A DNA stretch of 22,348 nt. It comes from DALYLB01 sp046154695. Lineage in GTDB: Bacteria; Acidobacteriota; Blastocatellia; RBC074. The stretch spans positions 1 to 22,348 of the forward strand of contig JBJXFI010000437.1 of NCBI GenBank assembly GCA_046154695.1, read 5' to 3'. Shown in pieces: positions 1-9,100 of this stretch; position 1 is the first letter of the stretch, and the number at the start of each line of letters is the position of its first letter. Below the pieces are notes generated by a model. It searched no databases. It was not told the origin of the DNA and worked only from the letters and a program-made list of their open reading frames with translations. The position numbers were made by a program, and so were the translations under genes.

Positions 1-9
1 TTGCCATAT

Positions 10-39
10 CTTCGTGTTTCTTCGTGTGACTTCGTGGAT
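10..39. repeat. Three tandem 10-bp units containing cttcgtg
   Basis: Three consecutive 10-bp units begin at 10, 20 and 30. Each starts with the seven bases cttcgtg and differs only in its last three bases. The array lies just downstream of the cytochrome gene stop codon, in a 67-bp stretch with no other recognisable content. Short arrays of this kind recur between genes in several phyla; that statement is from memory and was not checked. No hairpin or T-tract is visible, so it is not an obvious terminator. Confidence 0.55.
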
Positions 40-67
40 GATTTTCATTGCTTCCATTGAATGATCG

Positions 68-1210
68 TCAATTCGGATACGGTTCGTTGGGCTTGAGCAC
101 CCGAATCATATGATCCGTGAAACGAAAATGCGAGCCGGGGATTTCGTATTCGGGCATGTGACACGAGGCGCAATTTCGCGTTCCGACCTTGCATGCCGCA
201 ACCTTTGTCTTCGGCGCGGGACGCCCCCCTTTCGCCTGATGGCAGGCCAGGCATTTCCCGTCATAGCCGGGCGCGTCCCGCTCGATGGATTGATGCGGAT
301 TGTGGCACGCGGTGCAGGTGATTCGGCGGTCATCCGGATCGTAACAGCGGCTGTAGGTGATGCGATAGGGTTGAAACCGTACGTTGCCGATTCCCCGCAG
401 CCCCGAGAGCTGCACCTGTTCCCAGCTACGATGGCACGCGCCGCAAAACTGCTGCGAGAGGTCATACGGACTCAGGCTGGCGGGATTGAAGATCCGTTTA
501 TCGCGGGCCGCCGGGGCCTTGCCGGTCTTCGCGAGCGCGACGTGGTCCGCGCCGGGCCCGTGGCACGATTCACAGGTCACGCCGGGCGTCATCTTCTCCA
601 ACTGCAATTCCGAGCCGCTGACCGCGGCCTGCGCGTGACAGCCGAAGCAGTCTTTTGTGTCCGTCGACTGCATGAGCCGGCCGAGCGCCTCTTCAATCGT
701 GTTCGGCGCCGCCGAGGACGGCGCCCCCAGCGTCAGATCGAGCCCGTTGATGGCATTGTAAAAGCTCACGCGGCTCTCGTACAGGCGCCCCTTGTGGCGA
801 ATGACATAGGTCTGGCCCATCACGCTCTTTCCGAACGCCCACATCACCGGCTCCGCGATCGTTTCGCGCCCATCGGTGACCGTATAAAGACTCTCGCCGC
901 CTTTCCGCTCGATGGTATAGGCATACTTGCCGGACTTGAATTCGAGGCGAGGATGTTTGCGCAACACTTCGCAATCGGCGGCGGGCTCCAGCGCGCGGGC
1001 CATGGAATTGTCGCTCTGCCCCTCGGCCAATTGCTCGTGGCAAAGCGCGCAGGTCTTCGTCCCGGCATAGCGGGCATTGGGAGGCGCGGCCACCGGAGAG
1101 AACGGCGGCGGCTGCGAACTCCGCGCGCGCGCGGCGGCCGAGACGATCGTGATCGAAACCACGATGATCAGACCCCGAATCCATCGTTTTCTGCGATCGA
1201 GCGAATGCAT
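68..1210 (-). CDS. Exported heptaheme cytochrome c
   Basis: The 380-residue protein has seven CxxCH heme-attachment motifs, with first cysteines at about residues 54, 188, 213, 256, 299, 320 and 347. The N-terminus has basic residues followed by a hydrophobic run (about 13-27), which fits Sec export to the periplasm, where c-type hemes are attached. The wide gap between heme 1 and heme 2 (about 75-185) is a heme-free insert. The layout resembles cytochrome c554-like multiheme proteins that pass electrons; the partner and substrate cannot be told from sequence. It is the last gene of a minus-strand cluster and starts 7 bp after the stop of the VWFA gene, so co-transcription is likely. Heme content is clear; the exact family is uncertain. 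Confidence 0.9.
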   Translation of the reverse strand: MHSLDRRKRWIRGLIIVVSITIVSAAARARSSQPPPFSPVAAPPNARYAGTKTCALCHEQLAEGQSDNSMARALEPAADCEVLRKHPRLEFKSGKYAYTIERKGGESLYTVTDGRETIAEPVMWAFGKSVMGQTYVIRHKGRLYESRVSFYNAINGLDLTLGAPSSAAPNTIEEALGRLMQSTDTKDCFGCHAQAAVSGSELQLEKMTPGVTCESCHGPGADHVALAKTGKAPAARDKRIFNPASLSPYDLSQQFCGACHRSWEQVQLSGLRGIGNVRFQPYRITYSRCYDPDDRRITCTACHNPHQSIERDAPGYDGKCLACHQAKGGRPAPKTKVAACKVGTRNCASCHMPEYEIPGSHFRFTDHMIRVLKPNEPYPN

Positions 1211-1217
1211 GCCGAGC

Positions 1218-3491
1218 CTATTTGCCGGGCTCTCCGGCGATATTGAAGAACGCGTGCTCCTCGACGGCCTGGTCCCCCTGCTGAACGACGGCGCGCACCT
1301 CGTACCTTCCCACCTTGAAGGTCTCCATCGGGACCGTGGCGATGTAGGGGATGCGCCCCCGCGCGTCGGGGCCGGGAAGCTCCGGCGTCGCGCGCGCGAC
1401 GACCTCGCCGTCGAGCAGGAATTCGAGCATCAGTTTCGGTTTTCCGCCCGGGCCGGAGGCCGGGTAGACGATGAAATAGAAGGAGATCTTCGCGCCCGGC
1501 GACGGAAGAATCGGATCGCCGAGGTTCGGAATGATCTTGCCGTCGGCGAAGCGGAACGGATTGTCCGGATCCTTGACGCTCGCATCCACCGGATCGACGC
1601 GCTTGATGACGGCGACGCTGCTCATCCCGACCGCGGCGCGCGGCGGGGGAACGATCAGGATCGAGCGGCGCGCGCTCAGCCGATTCGGCTCCCGATCATG
1701 CGCGACGGTCTCGAGCGTGTAGCGCCCCGGCGCCAGCCGGAAATTCCGTACGAAAACGACGTTGCCCCGCTTGAGCCCCTCCAGCCGGTCGATCGGCCCT
1801 TCGAGCGGATAGTCCTCGCTGAAGCGCTGTATGACGCTTCCGTCGGCTCCCCTGATCACCGCCATCAGGGCGAAATGGGTGCGATAGACCTTCTTTTCCG
1901 TATCGGCCCGCACCGTCAGATTGGCGATCGGCACCTCGAAGGTCATCGCGTAATGCGTTCCGTCGCCGGCCGTCTCGAAACGCATCGCGGTCACCCGGTA
2001 ATCGATTTCGCGCGGCAGCTTCGCCGCGCTCAAGGCCGAGAGCATCGGCAGCTCGTATCCGAGAACCGGCGGACCGCCGCTCTCATTGGGCGGAACGGCG
2101 AAATAGCCGCTGCGCGTTTGAATGACGATATCCGGGCGCAGAATCGCCACCTTGATCTCCCGGAATTTGCCGTCATACTCGCGCGAGGCGGGCGAATAGG
2201 AGATCTCATAATAGCTGGAGATCTCGGCGCCGATGCGCTTGACCGGCGTTCGGATGTCGTTGGTGTTGGCGATCAGAAAACCGCCCGTGCTCTCGGCGAG
2301 CGCGGCCAGATTGTCCTGCGAATTCTTGAGAATCGAATCCTCGGCTGTGTCGAAGGCCCTGGCCTGTTCGCGGGTGACGGGCTGGTTGCCCCGCGTCCGC
2401 TGCTGCTGCTGCGAGGCGGTGACGGCGGCGTTGAGGGCTTCGCGGGATTCGTCGGTCACGCGCTGCGTCTGCAGTCCGCGGGCGTCGACGGCATAAAAGC
2501 TGACGTTCGCGCGGTTGGCCGCGCTGATCGTGTTCCGAAAAACATCGGTCAGGTTCGGCGTCACCTTCAGCCCCTCGGTGAAATAGAGGACGGTTTTTCG
2601 CCCGGCGAGCGCCCGCTGCTCGCGGACCATCGCGAGCAGCGAAAAGAGCGACGACGCGCCCTGCATCTGGCGCTGCGCCTCGTCGGTCGTGCGAAGCGTG
2701 TTGATCGTCATCTCGGCCAGTTTCGCGGCCACCGCCGACGCGCCGATTCCCTGCCCGCCCGTCTGCTGGGCATTGGCCGAGAGCGAGTCGACGGCCGTCT
2801 GCGCGCTGATCATGTTCTCCAGCTCCCGGCGAATCGTCTCGGACTGCTCGGTGAACTGCGTGGAGGCCGCGCCCGTCGCGCGATCGACCGCCTGCTTCAA
2901 CCGGTCGAAATCGTTCGTGAACTGCTGCAGCACGCTCATCCGCATATCGAGCGAAAAGATCGCCACCATCGTATTCGGCCGCAGCTCGCTCTTGAGGAAC
3001 TCGGTCGCGGCATCCCGCGCGAGCACCCGGCTCTCGTTGTTAAGCCGCTCGAAGATCATCGTCACCAGATTGATCTGCCGCAGCGGATCGACGACCGCGG
3101 CCGGCTTTCCCGCTGCCTCGGCCGTCGTGGAAGCTCCCGGCGCGGCCGGCGCGGGCGCGGTCACTTCGACAGGCTGCGTTCGGTCCACCCGCCGGAATGA
3201 GGAGACCTGCTGCCTGACGCCGTCCTCGTACACCTCGATCTCCTCCACCTTGAGATCATTGACCGGCCGCCCCTTCCGGTCGCGCGCCACCACGTCGAGC
3301 AGCACCTCTTCCGAAGCGATGCGGATCGTCGCGGGACGTTGCGCCTTCTGCGGCGCATTCCCCTGCCGTCGCGCCTCCAGCGGGCGCGCCGCAAACAGCC
3401 CCATCGCCGCGATGGCGGCAAGCAGCCACCCGCGGCGCTGCGAAAAAACGGCCTTCGGGGAAACCGGGAACTTTTTTTCCTGTTGATTCAT
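1218..3491 (-). CDS. Secreted VWFA-related protein (acidobacterial type)
   Basis: The product is 757 residues from the ATG at 3491, which has GGAGAGA ending 3 bases upstream. A TTG four codons earlier (3503) would place that ribosome binding site inside the gene, so I prefer 3491. Residues 1-40 form a signal peptide. A short beta domain at about 55-105 (DVVARDRKGRPV, then EVYEDGV) is typical of the VWFA-related family that is expanded in Acidobacteria. The von Willebrand A fold follows at about 140-455, and a beta-rich C-terminal half of unknown function follows that. The metal-binding DxSxS signature is not intact: the first strand ends in IFERLNNESR (Glu about 148). It sits between a TPR gene and the cytochrome gene, which suggests a role in protein-protein contacts in the envelope. 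Family assignment is strong; function is unknown. Confidence 0.88.
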   Translation of the reverse strand: MNQQEKKFPVSPKAVFSQRRGWLLAAIAAMGLFAARPLEARRQGNAPQKAQRPATIRIASEEVLLDVVARDRKGRPVNDLKVEEIEVYEDGVRQQVSSFRRVDRTQPVEVTAPAPAAPGASTTAEAAGKPAAVVDPLRQINLVTMIFERLNNESRVLARDAATEFLKSELRPNTMVAIFSLDMRMSVLQQFTNDFDRLKQAVDRATGAASTQFTEQSETIRRELENMISAQTAVDSLSANAQQTGGQGIGASAVAAKLAEMTINTLRTTDEAQRQMQGASSLFSLLAMVREQRALAGRKTVLYFTEGLKVTPNLTDVFRNTISAANRANVSFYAVDARGLQTQRVTDESREALNAAVTASQQQQRTRGNQPVTREQARAFDTAEDSILKNSQDNLAALAESTGGFLIANTNDIRTPVKRIGAEISSYYEISYSPASREYDGKFREIKVAILRPDIVIQTRSGYFAVPPNESGGPPVLGYELPMLSALSAAKLPREIDYRVTAMRFETAGDGTHYAMTFEVPIANLTVRADTEKKVYRTHFALMAVIRGADGSVIQRFSEDYPLEGPIDRLEGLKRGNVVFVRNFRLAPGRYTLETVAHDREPNRLSARRSILIVPPPRAAVGMSSVAVIKRVDPVDASVKDPDNPFRFADGKIIPNLGDPILPSPGAKISFYFIVYPASGPGGKPKLMLEFLLDGEVVARATPELPGPDARGRIPYIATVPMETFKVGRYEVRAVVQQGDQAVEEHAFFNIAGEPGK

Positions 3492-3538
3492 GACTCTCTC
3501 CAAATCCGCGTTTTCGGGTCACGAGCGCCGCGCCGCCC

Positions 3539-4849
3539 TCACGGCTTCCCGTCGGAGACGGCGCCCTCGCCGCGCTGCGCCCGGCGAAGCTTGTCGAGGC
3601 GGGCGAACTCGGCGCGCGCCCGGGCCGCGTCCTGCGGGCGCTTTGCGCGCGCGTAGGCGCGCGCCAGCGAGAAATACATTTCGGGACTGTCCGGCGCCAA
3701 TCGAACGCCCGTCTCCATCTCGCGGATGGCGCGATCGAGATCCCCGGTTTCGAGCAGAATCCGCCCGAGGGCGTTGTGGGCGGCGAAGAGATCGGGCGAG
3801 AGCCGCACGGCCTCTTCCGCAAACGGCAGCCCCGCCGCATGCTCGCTTCGTTTGATATATTCGAATGCGATCTGCAACCGGGCCGCGACGTGGTTCGGCG
3901 AAAGCTTCAGCTCCCGTCGGAACTCCGCGAGCGCCGCGTCGGGGCTGTCCCGCAGCAGAAAGACGCCATACGCATAATGCGCGCCCGGCTCTTCGGAAAA
4001 CGCGGCGATCATCTCGCCGTATTCGCGCTGCGCGTCCCCCACGCGATTGATCGCGGCCATATAAGCCGCCCGCCCCGTCTTGAAGACCATCTCGCGCTTC
4101 GCCGCGGGAATCGCCGCCGGCAGATACGGAAACCGCAGCATCGCCAGCCCCAGCGCCACGATCACCTCCGGCGACTCGCTTCGCTTGTCCATGAAGCGCG
4201 ACAACACGTCATACGCCAGTTCGTAATTCTCCGCCCGGTTGAGCAGAATCGCCTCGTGATACCGCGCCACGCGCCGCAGCTCGTCCCGGTCGCCGAATCC
4301 GAAACTGTTGCCGTGCCGCAGATTCCTGAGCGCCTCGTCATACTCGCTCAACTGAAACTGGCAGAGCCCGAGCATCGTCCAGGCCGTTCCGAATTTCGGA
4401 TCCACCGCGGCCAGGTTCCGAAAGGCATCGCGCCCCTCCCGATACTGGTCGCGCTGGTAAAACATCGATCCGACATACCACCAGCCCTCGCTCCATTTCG
4501 GCTTGAGCTTCAGCGCCCGCAGATAAAGAGCGATCGCCTCGTCCAGCCGCTCCGCTTCCCGCGCGGCATTGGCCTGCTTCGACAGCCGCTCGAACTCGCC
4601 CGCCGCCGGCCTCGGCTGCGCCGCGGCCGGCGGCGCGAGCAGCATGCAGATCACAATGCCGGCTCCGAATTCGCGAAGCGCCTGGAGTGCGGCGGCTCGA
4701 CGCCGCTTTCCTATCGATACTGCATCTCGAACGCCGCGCAGGATGGGCGCCGCAAGCCGCCGCGCGGCGAAGCATCCGCTGTCCCGCAAAGCGGGCGTGG
4801 CGATCTGGGGATACAAAAGCGGCGTCGAGCCGCCGCACTCCAGATTCAT
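3539..4849 (-). CDS. TPR protein with repeat element inserted in its signal-peptide region
   Basis: The product is 436 residues. The ATG at 4849 overlaps the stop of the preceding TPR gene (ATGA), which supports this start by translational coupling. Codons 3-56 are made entirely of a 162-bp palindrome-ended repeat (4682-4843). If it is removed in frame, the gene would begin MNALREFGAGIVICMLLAPP, a convincing signal-peptide start ending near AAAQ. Tetratricopeptide repeats fill about residues 80-425, including helices such as EAIALYLRALKLKPKW. TPR proteins act as scaffolds; the target is unknown. The next gene downstream (VWFA) starts 47 bp away. The extended N-terminus may impair export, or translation may restart at GTG 4654 or ATG 4645. 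The reading frame is otherwise intact. Confidence 0.85.
   Translation of the reverse strand: MNLECGGSTPLLYPQIATPALRDSGCFAARRLAAPILRGVRDAVSIGKRRRAAALQALREFGAGIVICMLLAPPAAAQPRPAAGEFERLSKQANAAREAERLDEAIALYLRALKLKPKWSEGWWYVGSMFYQRDQYREGRDAFRNLAAVDPKFGTAWTMLGLCQFQLSEYDEALRNLRHGNSFGFGDRDELRRVARYHEAILLNRAENYELAYDVLSRFMDKRSESPEVIVALGLAMLRFPYLPAAIPAAKREMVFKTGRAAYMAAINRVGDAQREYGEMIAAFSEEPGAHYAYGVFLLRDSPDAALAEFRRELKLSPNHVAARLQIAFEYIKRSEHAAGLPFAEEAVRLSPDLFAAHNALGRILLETGDLDRAIREMETGVRLAPDSPEMYFSLARAYARAKRPQDAARARAEFARLDKLRRAQRGEGAVSDGKP
4682..4843. repeat. 162-bp palindrome-ended repeat element
   Basis: The ends are 28-bp perfect inverted repeats (4682-4709 and 4816-4843) separated by 106 bp. The interior includes the 12-bp palindrome cgccgcgcggcg and a small cccgc/gcggg hairpin. 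The length is exactly 54 codons, and the element lies in frame inside the TPR gene, directly after codon 2. No target-site duplication is visible, and it is too short to encode a transposase. I recall similar ends, translating as ECGGSTPL and KRRRAAALQ, from many acidobacterial proteins and intergenic regions, which would fit a non-autonomous repeat family. That recollection was not checked. No second copy is seen in this window. Confidence 0.8.
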
Positions 4850-6057
4850 GGCTTCGCCCCCGGTTGTTTCGCCTGGCGCTCGGCATTGAGCCGGTTGACG
4901 ATGGCCTGTTCGCGATCGCCGTCCGCGCGCCGCTTGAGGCGGTAATAGACCGTGGCCAGCATCACGTGCGCCTCCAGAAAATCGGCGGCGTCCTTCACGA
5001 GGGTTTCCAGGGAACCGAGGGCCTCGCTCAATTTCCCCTGCGCCACGTCCAGGCTGGCGATATAAAACCTCGCGTTCGGCTCGTTGGGCCGCACCGTGAG
5101 CGCCCGCTGGAAAAAGGCGCGGGACTCGTCGATCTTCTGGTCCTGTTTGAGCAGGATCCCCATCTGCAGGTTCGAATCGAAATCGTTGGGATTCTGCTCC
5201 AGCTCGCGGCGGAAGTAGATCATCGCCTCATCGGTATTTCCCATGCGAACCAGGGTCTGGCCGTAGAACGAATTGACCGTCGGCAATTGCGGGTTGAGCT
5301 CGACCGCGCGCTTGAACTCATTCAGGGCGTTGGCGTGTTCGTTGATGACCAGCCAGGTCGTGCCCAGCATCAGATGGGCCTCGGCGGAATCGCCCCGGCT
5401 TAAAATGCGGTCGATGAGAACCTGGCCGCGCCGCGTCTCCTTCTCATTGATGTACGCGAGGCCCAGCATATAGGCGAGCGCGAGATCGCTCGGATTGGCG
5501 GCTTCGAGCGGAGCCAGCAGCTCGATCACGCGGGCGTATTCCCCCATCCGCAAGTGGCAATCCGCCAGCAGATAGAGGGCATTCCGATTTTCCGGCTGCG
5601 CCTTGACGACAAGGGCCAGCTCCCGCGCCGCCGACAGGAGCCGCGCCGTCTTGTAATAGGCCACCGCCAGGTTGAACCGAATCGCGTCGCTGCCCCCGTC
5701 GATCAGCAGCGCGCGCTTGTATTGCTCGATCGCGTCCGCATACCGGCCGAGCCGCGAATAGACGACGCCCAGATTCGACCTCGCATCCATACGCTCGGGC
5801 CGCAGCGCCAGAAACGCCTGATATTCCCGGATCGCCCCCTCCAGATCGCCGGCCTTGTGCCGCTCGACCGCCGCCACGAAGATCGCCTCCGCGTCCGCTT
5901 CCCGCGGCGGCGCCGGAACCGCCGGCTTCCGCCCCCGGGACGTCTGCGCCGAAAGCGGCGCCGCGGTCCACAGACAGACCACAAGCAGGAAGACTCCCCG
6001 CGAGAACCTTATTCGATCGTTCGCGTTCCCCATCTCCATACAATTCATCGCAGCCAT
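4846..6057 (-). CDS. Exported TPR protein
   Basis: The 403-residue protein has an N-terminal hydrophobic segment ending in APLSAQ (about residues 23-38), a likely signal peptide. Roughly nine to ten tetratricopeptide repeats fill about residues 50-395, for example AIREYQAFLALRPERMDARS and AIEQYKRALLIDG. It is probably a periplasmic scaffold or assembly factor. Four in-frame ATGs lie at codons 1, 4, 7 and 9 (6057 to 6033); none has a well-spaced ribosome binding site, so the start is uncertain. The first ATG directly follows the T-tract of the terminator of the TonB receptor gene. The stop overlaps the next TPR gene by 4 bp (ATGA), so the two are probably translationally coupled and may work together. 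Confidence 0.87.
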   Translation of the reverse strand: MAAMNCMEMGNANDRIRFSRGVFLLVVCLWTAAPLSAQTSRGRKPAVPAPPREADAEAIFVAAVERHKAGDLEGAIREYQAFLALRPERMDARSNLGVVYSRLGRYADAIEQYKRALLIDGGSDAIRFNLAVAYYKTARLLSAARELALVVKAQPENRNALYLLADCHLRMGEYARVIELLAPLEAANPSDLALAYMLGLAYINEKETRRGQVLIDRILSRGDSAEAHLMLGTTWLVINEHANALNEFKRAVELNPQLPTVNSFYGQTLVRMGNTDEAMIYFRRELEQNPNDFDSNLQMGILLKQDQKIDESRAFFQRALTVRPNEPNARFYIASLDVAQGKLSEALGSLETLVKDAADFLEAHVMLATVYYRLKRRADGDREQAIVNRLNAERQAKQPGAKP

Positions 6058-6094
6058 AAAAAACGGGGCGCCGCTTTCATCGAGCAGCGCCCCG
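6058..6094 (-). terminator. Intrinsic terminator of the TonB receptor gene
   Basis: Read on the minus strand this is an 11-bp GC-rich stem (arms 6094-6084 and 6074-6064, one G-T pair) with a 9-nt loop, followed at once by six T residues (6063-6058). It lies 34 bp after the receptor stop codon. It ends exactly where the first possible start codon of the next gene (6057) begins. Confidence 0.85.
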
Positions 6095-6127
6095 TCAGCT
6101 TACCATAGCTGATCGCTCAATTCCCGT

Positions 6128-9100
6128 TTAGAACGTGAACCGAACGGCCAGGGTCACGATCCGGCGACCGAACTTGCTGTCGGTCACCTTGCCGAAATTG
6201 GCCCGCGTAAACGCATTCGGGACCAGCTTCGGACTGGCCGAATCCGGGTTGTCCGTCTCGAACTGCAGATTCAGGTTGTTCTCCTGCAACGACTGCAGCG
6301 GATGATTCAGGAAGTTGTTGGCGGAAGCCCGCAACTGCAGCTTCTTGGTTTCGGTGATTCCGAACGTCTTGGCCAGCGTCAGATCATGCGAATTGAACCC
6401 CGGGCCCTTGAGGTAGGGGAACACATAGGCGCCCGCCTGTCCCTGCGCCGGCGGCGCGAAACAGTTCAGGTTCGCGAATTGATCCTTGCCCAACCCCGAG
6501 CGCGGATCGCAGGTCAACGCCGGCTGCGCCGAGGTGTTCGGCGTGCCGAGCACCGACGCGACGTTGCCCGGATTGTAGATCGTCACCCGGTCCGTGTCCG
6601 GCTTGCCCGCGCAGAGCGCCGCGTTCGCGCCGGTCTTGGCGAAACGACACGTCTGTTCGAGAGCGCCGCTGAGGCGGAAGTTGACGCTGTTGGCCTGCAA
6701 CGGAAAGCCGCTCGCGACCTGCGTGATGCCCGAAAGCATCCAGCCGTCGAGAATGCCGCGTGCGAACTTGTTGTCCGTCTTCATATACGCCTTCGCGAAA
6801 TTCGGCAATTCGACCGTGTACGCGATGTTGAAGACGTGCGTGCGGTCATAGCCGAGGATGCCGTAGTTGTTCCCGCGAATATCGAGAACATCGGCCTGCG
6901 ATCCCTGGTTGCCGCCGTTGCGGATGCCGAGGGTCTTCGAGAAGGTGTACGAACCAAGGAAGTTGGCCCGGCCGACCTGGCGGCTGAGCGTCATCTGCAG
7001 CGAGTTATAGTTCTGGTACGCGATGTGATCCACCACGTTGACCGCGCCATACCCCTTGAACGGACGGAACGCGTCGCAGTTCTCGCCCCGCGCCGCCGCC
7101 GCGCGGCATCCCGCCGTGTTGAGCGGAACCACATTCTGGTCGGCCGTGAAGAGCTGGTCCCTGCTGCGGTTTCCGACATAGGCCGTCTCGAGCGTCATCG
7201 AATACGGCAGCCGCTGCTGAATCGTGAAACTGTAGCTGTCCACGTACGGCTGCTTATCGTCATTGATCGAGAGGGCCTCGAAGCTGTTGACGAGGTCGGC
7301 GCTGGCCGACGTCGCATCGATCCTCGCGTAGGAGGTCGAGCCGGTGCTTCCCACGCGACGCAGCCCCGCCGCGATGTCGAGGCCGCTCGTGAGCTGGGCG
7401 TCGTGATAATACGACCGCCCGTAGCCGCCGCGCAGCACCGTCTTGCCCGTGCCGAAGACGTCATACGCGAAGCCGAGGCGCGGCGCGGCATATAACGACC
7501 GCGTCGGCGCGCCCGAGATCGGGACGTTGGTGTCGCGCGAATGCCAGGTCACGCCCGGCAGCTTCCCGGCCCGGGCGTCCGCTTCGTTGTATTTCGAGGG
7601 ATCGAAGACCGCGAAACCGAAGCCTTGCCGGTCATACCATTTGCCGAGACGATAGAACCGCGCGCCGAGATCGACCGTCACCTTGCGGTTCACCTTCCAG
7701 TTGTCGTTGCCGTAAAACTCGAAGGTGTTGAACGCGATATTGCGGAGCACGTTCTTGGTCGATTCGGTGTAATCGCTCATCCGGCCGAGCAGGATGTCCG
7801 CCATCGCGTTGCCGCTGGAGGGATCGTGCCAGGTCGAGAAGACCGACTGCCCGTTCGAGTTGTCGTTGCCCGGCTGGTTGTTGATGACGTGCTCGTAATA
7901 GGCCCCGAACTTTATCGTGTGCGTCCCCTGCACCTTCGTCATGTTGTTCGAGAAATTGGCCAGGTGCTTGGTCGCGAACAGCACCGGATCGAATCCACCC
8001 GGATTGAAGAGCGTCGGCCCTTCACCCCACGCCGTGATCACCGACGGAATCTGATCGAGCCCGTTCTTGAAGAGCCCCTTGAACGGAATCCCGAGCCCCG
8101 ACTTCGAGACCTTCGTGGGATCCTTGAACTGGTTCGGGAAGTCGATGAAGCTGTAGCCGAAGACGAACTCATTGGTCAGCGTCGGCGTGAAGACATGCGT
8201 CAGGCTCGCGCTCACCGAATCCGATCGGTTCGGCGCCTCGACCGGCGTCGGATACGGAACCTGGCCGGCGTTGCGCCACCACAGCCCGACCGGAAACTGC
8301 TGGAGCTCCGTCTGAAGGTTGTAGCGCGAATAGAACTTCGTGTTCTCGCTGATGCTGTAATCGACGCGCGTCAGCGTCTGCTTCATGTTCTGATCGAGCT
8401 CGACCGCCTGAACGTAGTTGTATCCGCCCGGGATGACCGCCGGATCGACGTTCGGCAGCGGCATCAGCCCGAGCATCGCCCGGCCGGTCGGGTCGATCAG
8501 ATTGCCCGGAATCCGTCCGTTCGTGATGCCCGTCAGTCCGTTTGCGGACGTGCCCGCGGGCAGGGCGTTGATCTGGCTGGAGCCGAGTTTGGCGAGATAG
8601 CCCGCATCGCTGAAATCGCCGGTGCGCATCGCCGCCGTCGGCACGCGCGAACGCAACAGCCCCGTGTCGAGCCGCTGCTTGTAATACTCGAACCCGATGA
8701 AAAAGAAGAGCTTGTTGCGGTCCTTGTTGAACTTCGTGCCCGGAATCAGCACCGGCCCGCCGATGTTGCCCCCGGGGAAATAATACTGATTCTCCGGACG
8801 GCTCTGGCTGGCGCGATTGAATGACCAGTCATTCGCGTTGAGCGTGAAATGGCGCGCGTAGGTATAGGCCGCGCCGTGGAACTCCCGGCCGCCGCCCTTC
8901 GAAATGGCGTTGAGAACCACCGGCCCCTTTGAAACGTCCGCGCCGAAGTTCGAGGTCGAGACCTTGAACTCCTCGACCATGTCGGGGTTGATGTTGATCG
9001 GCGTCGCGCAGTTGCACCCCGGGTCCGAGATGTGGGCGCCGTCCGCGACGATGTCGAGCGCATCCGACCGCGTCCCGTTCGCCGAGAAGTTGCCGATCGC

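Noticed and set aside
1077..3200. A 707-codon open frame on the plus strand opposite the VWFA gene
   Set aside because: The minus-strand frame encodes a recognisable exported VWFA protein with a good ribosome binding site. The plus frame is Arg/Asp/His-rich, has no recognisable domain, and is the usual antisense shadow of GC-rich coding DNA.
4682..4843. Interpretation of the palindrome-ended element as an insertion sequence
   Set aside because: It is only 162 bp, has no transposase frame with recognisable motifs and no visible target duplication. It is better called a short non-autonomous repeat.
3776..4945. A 389-codon plus-strand frame opposite the TPR genes
   Set aside because: It is antisense to clear TPR repeats, is Arg-rich and has no domain. 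It only shows that the inserted repeat is open in this frame too.
7541..8824. Long plus-strand frame (427 codons) opposite the TonB receptor
   Set aside because: Antisense shadow; the receptor frame has a complete domain order and start signals.
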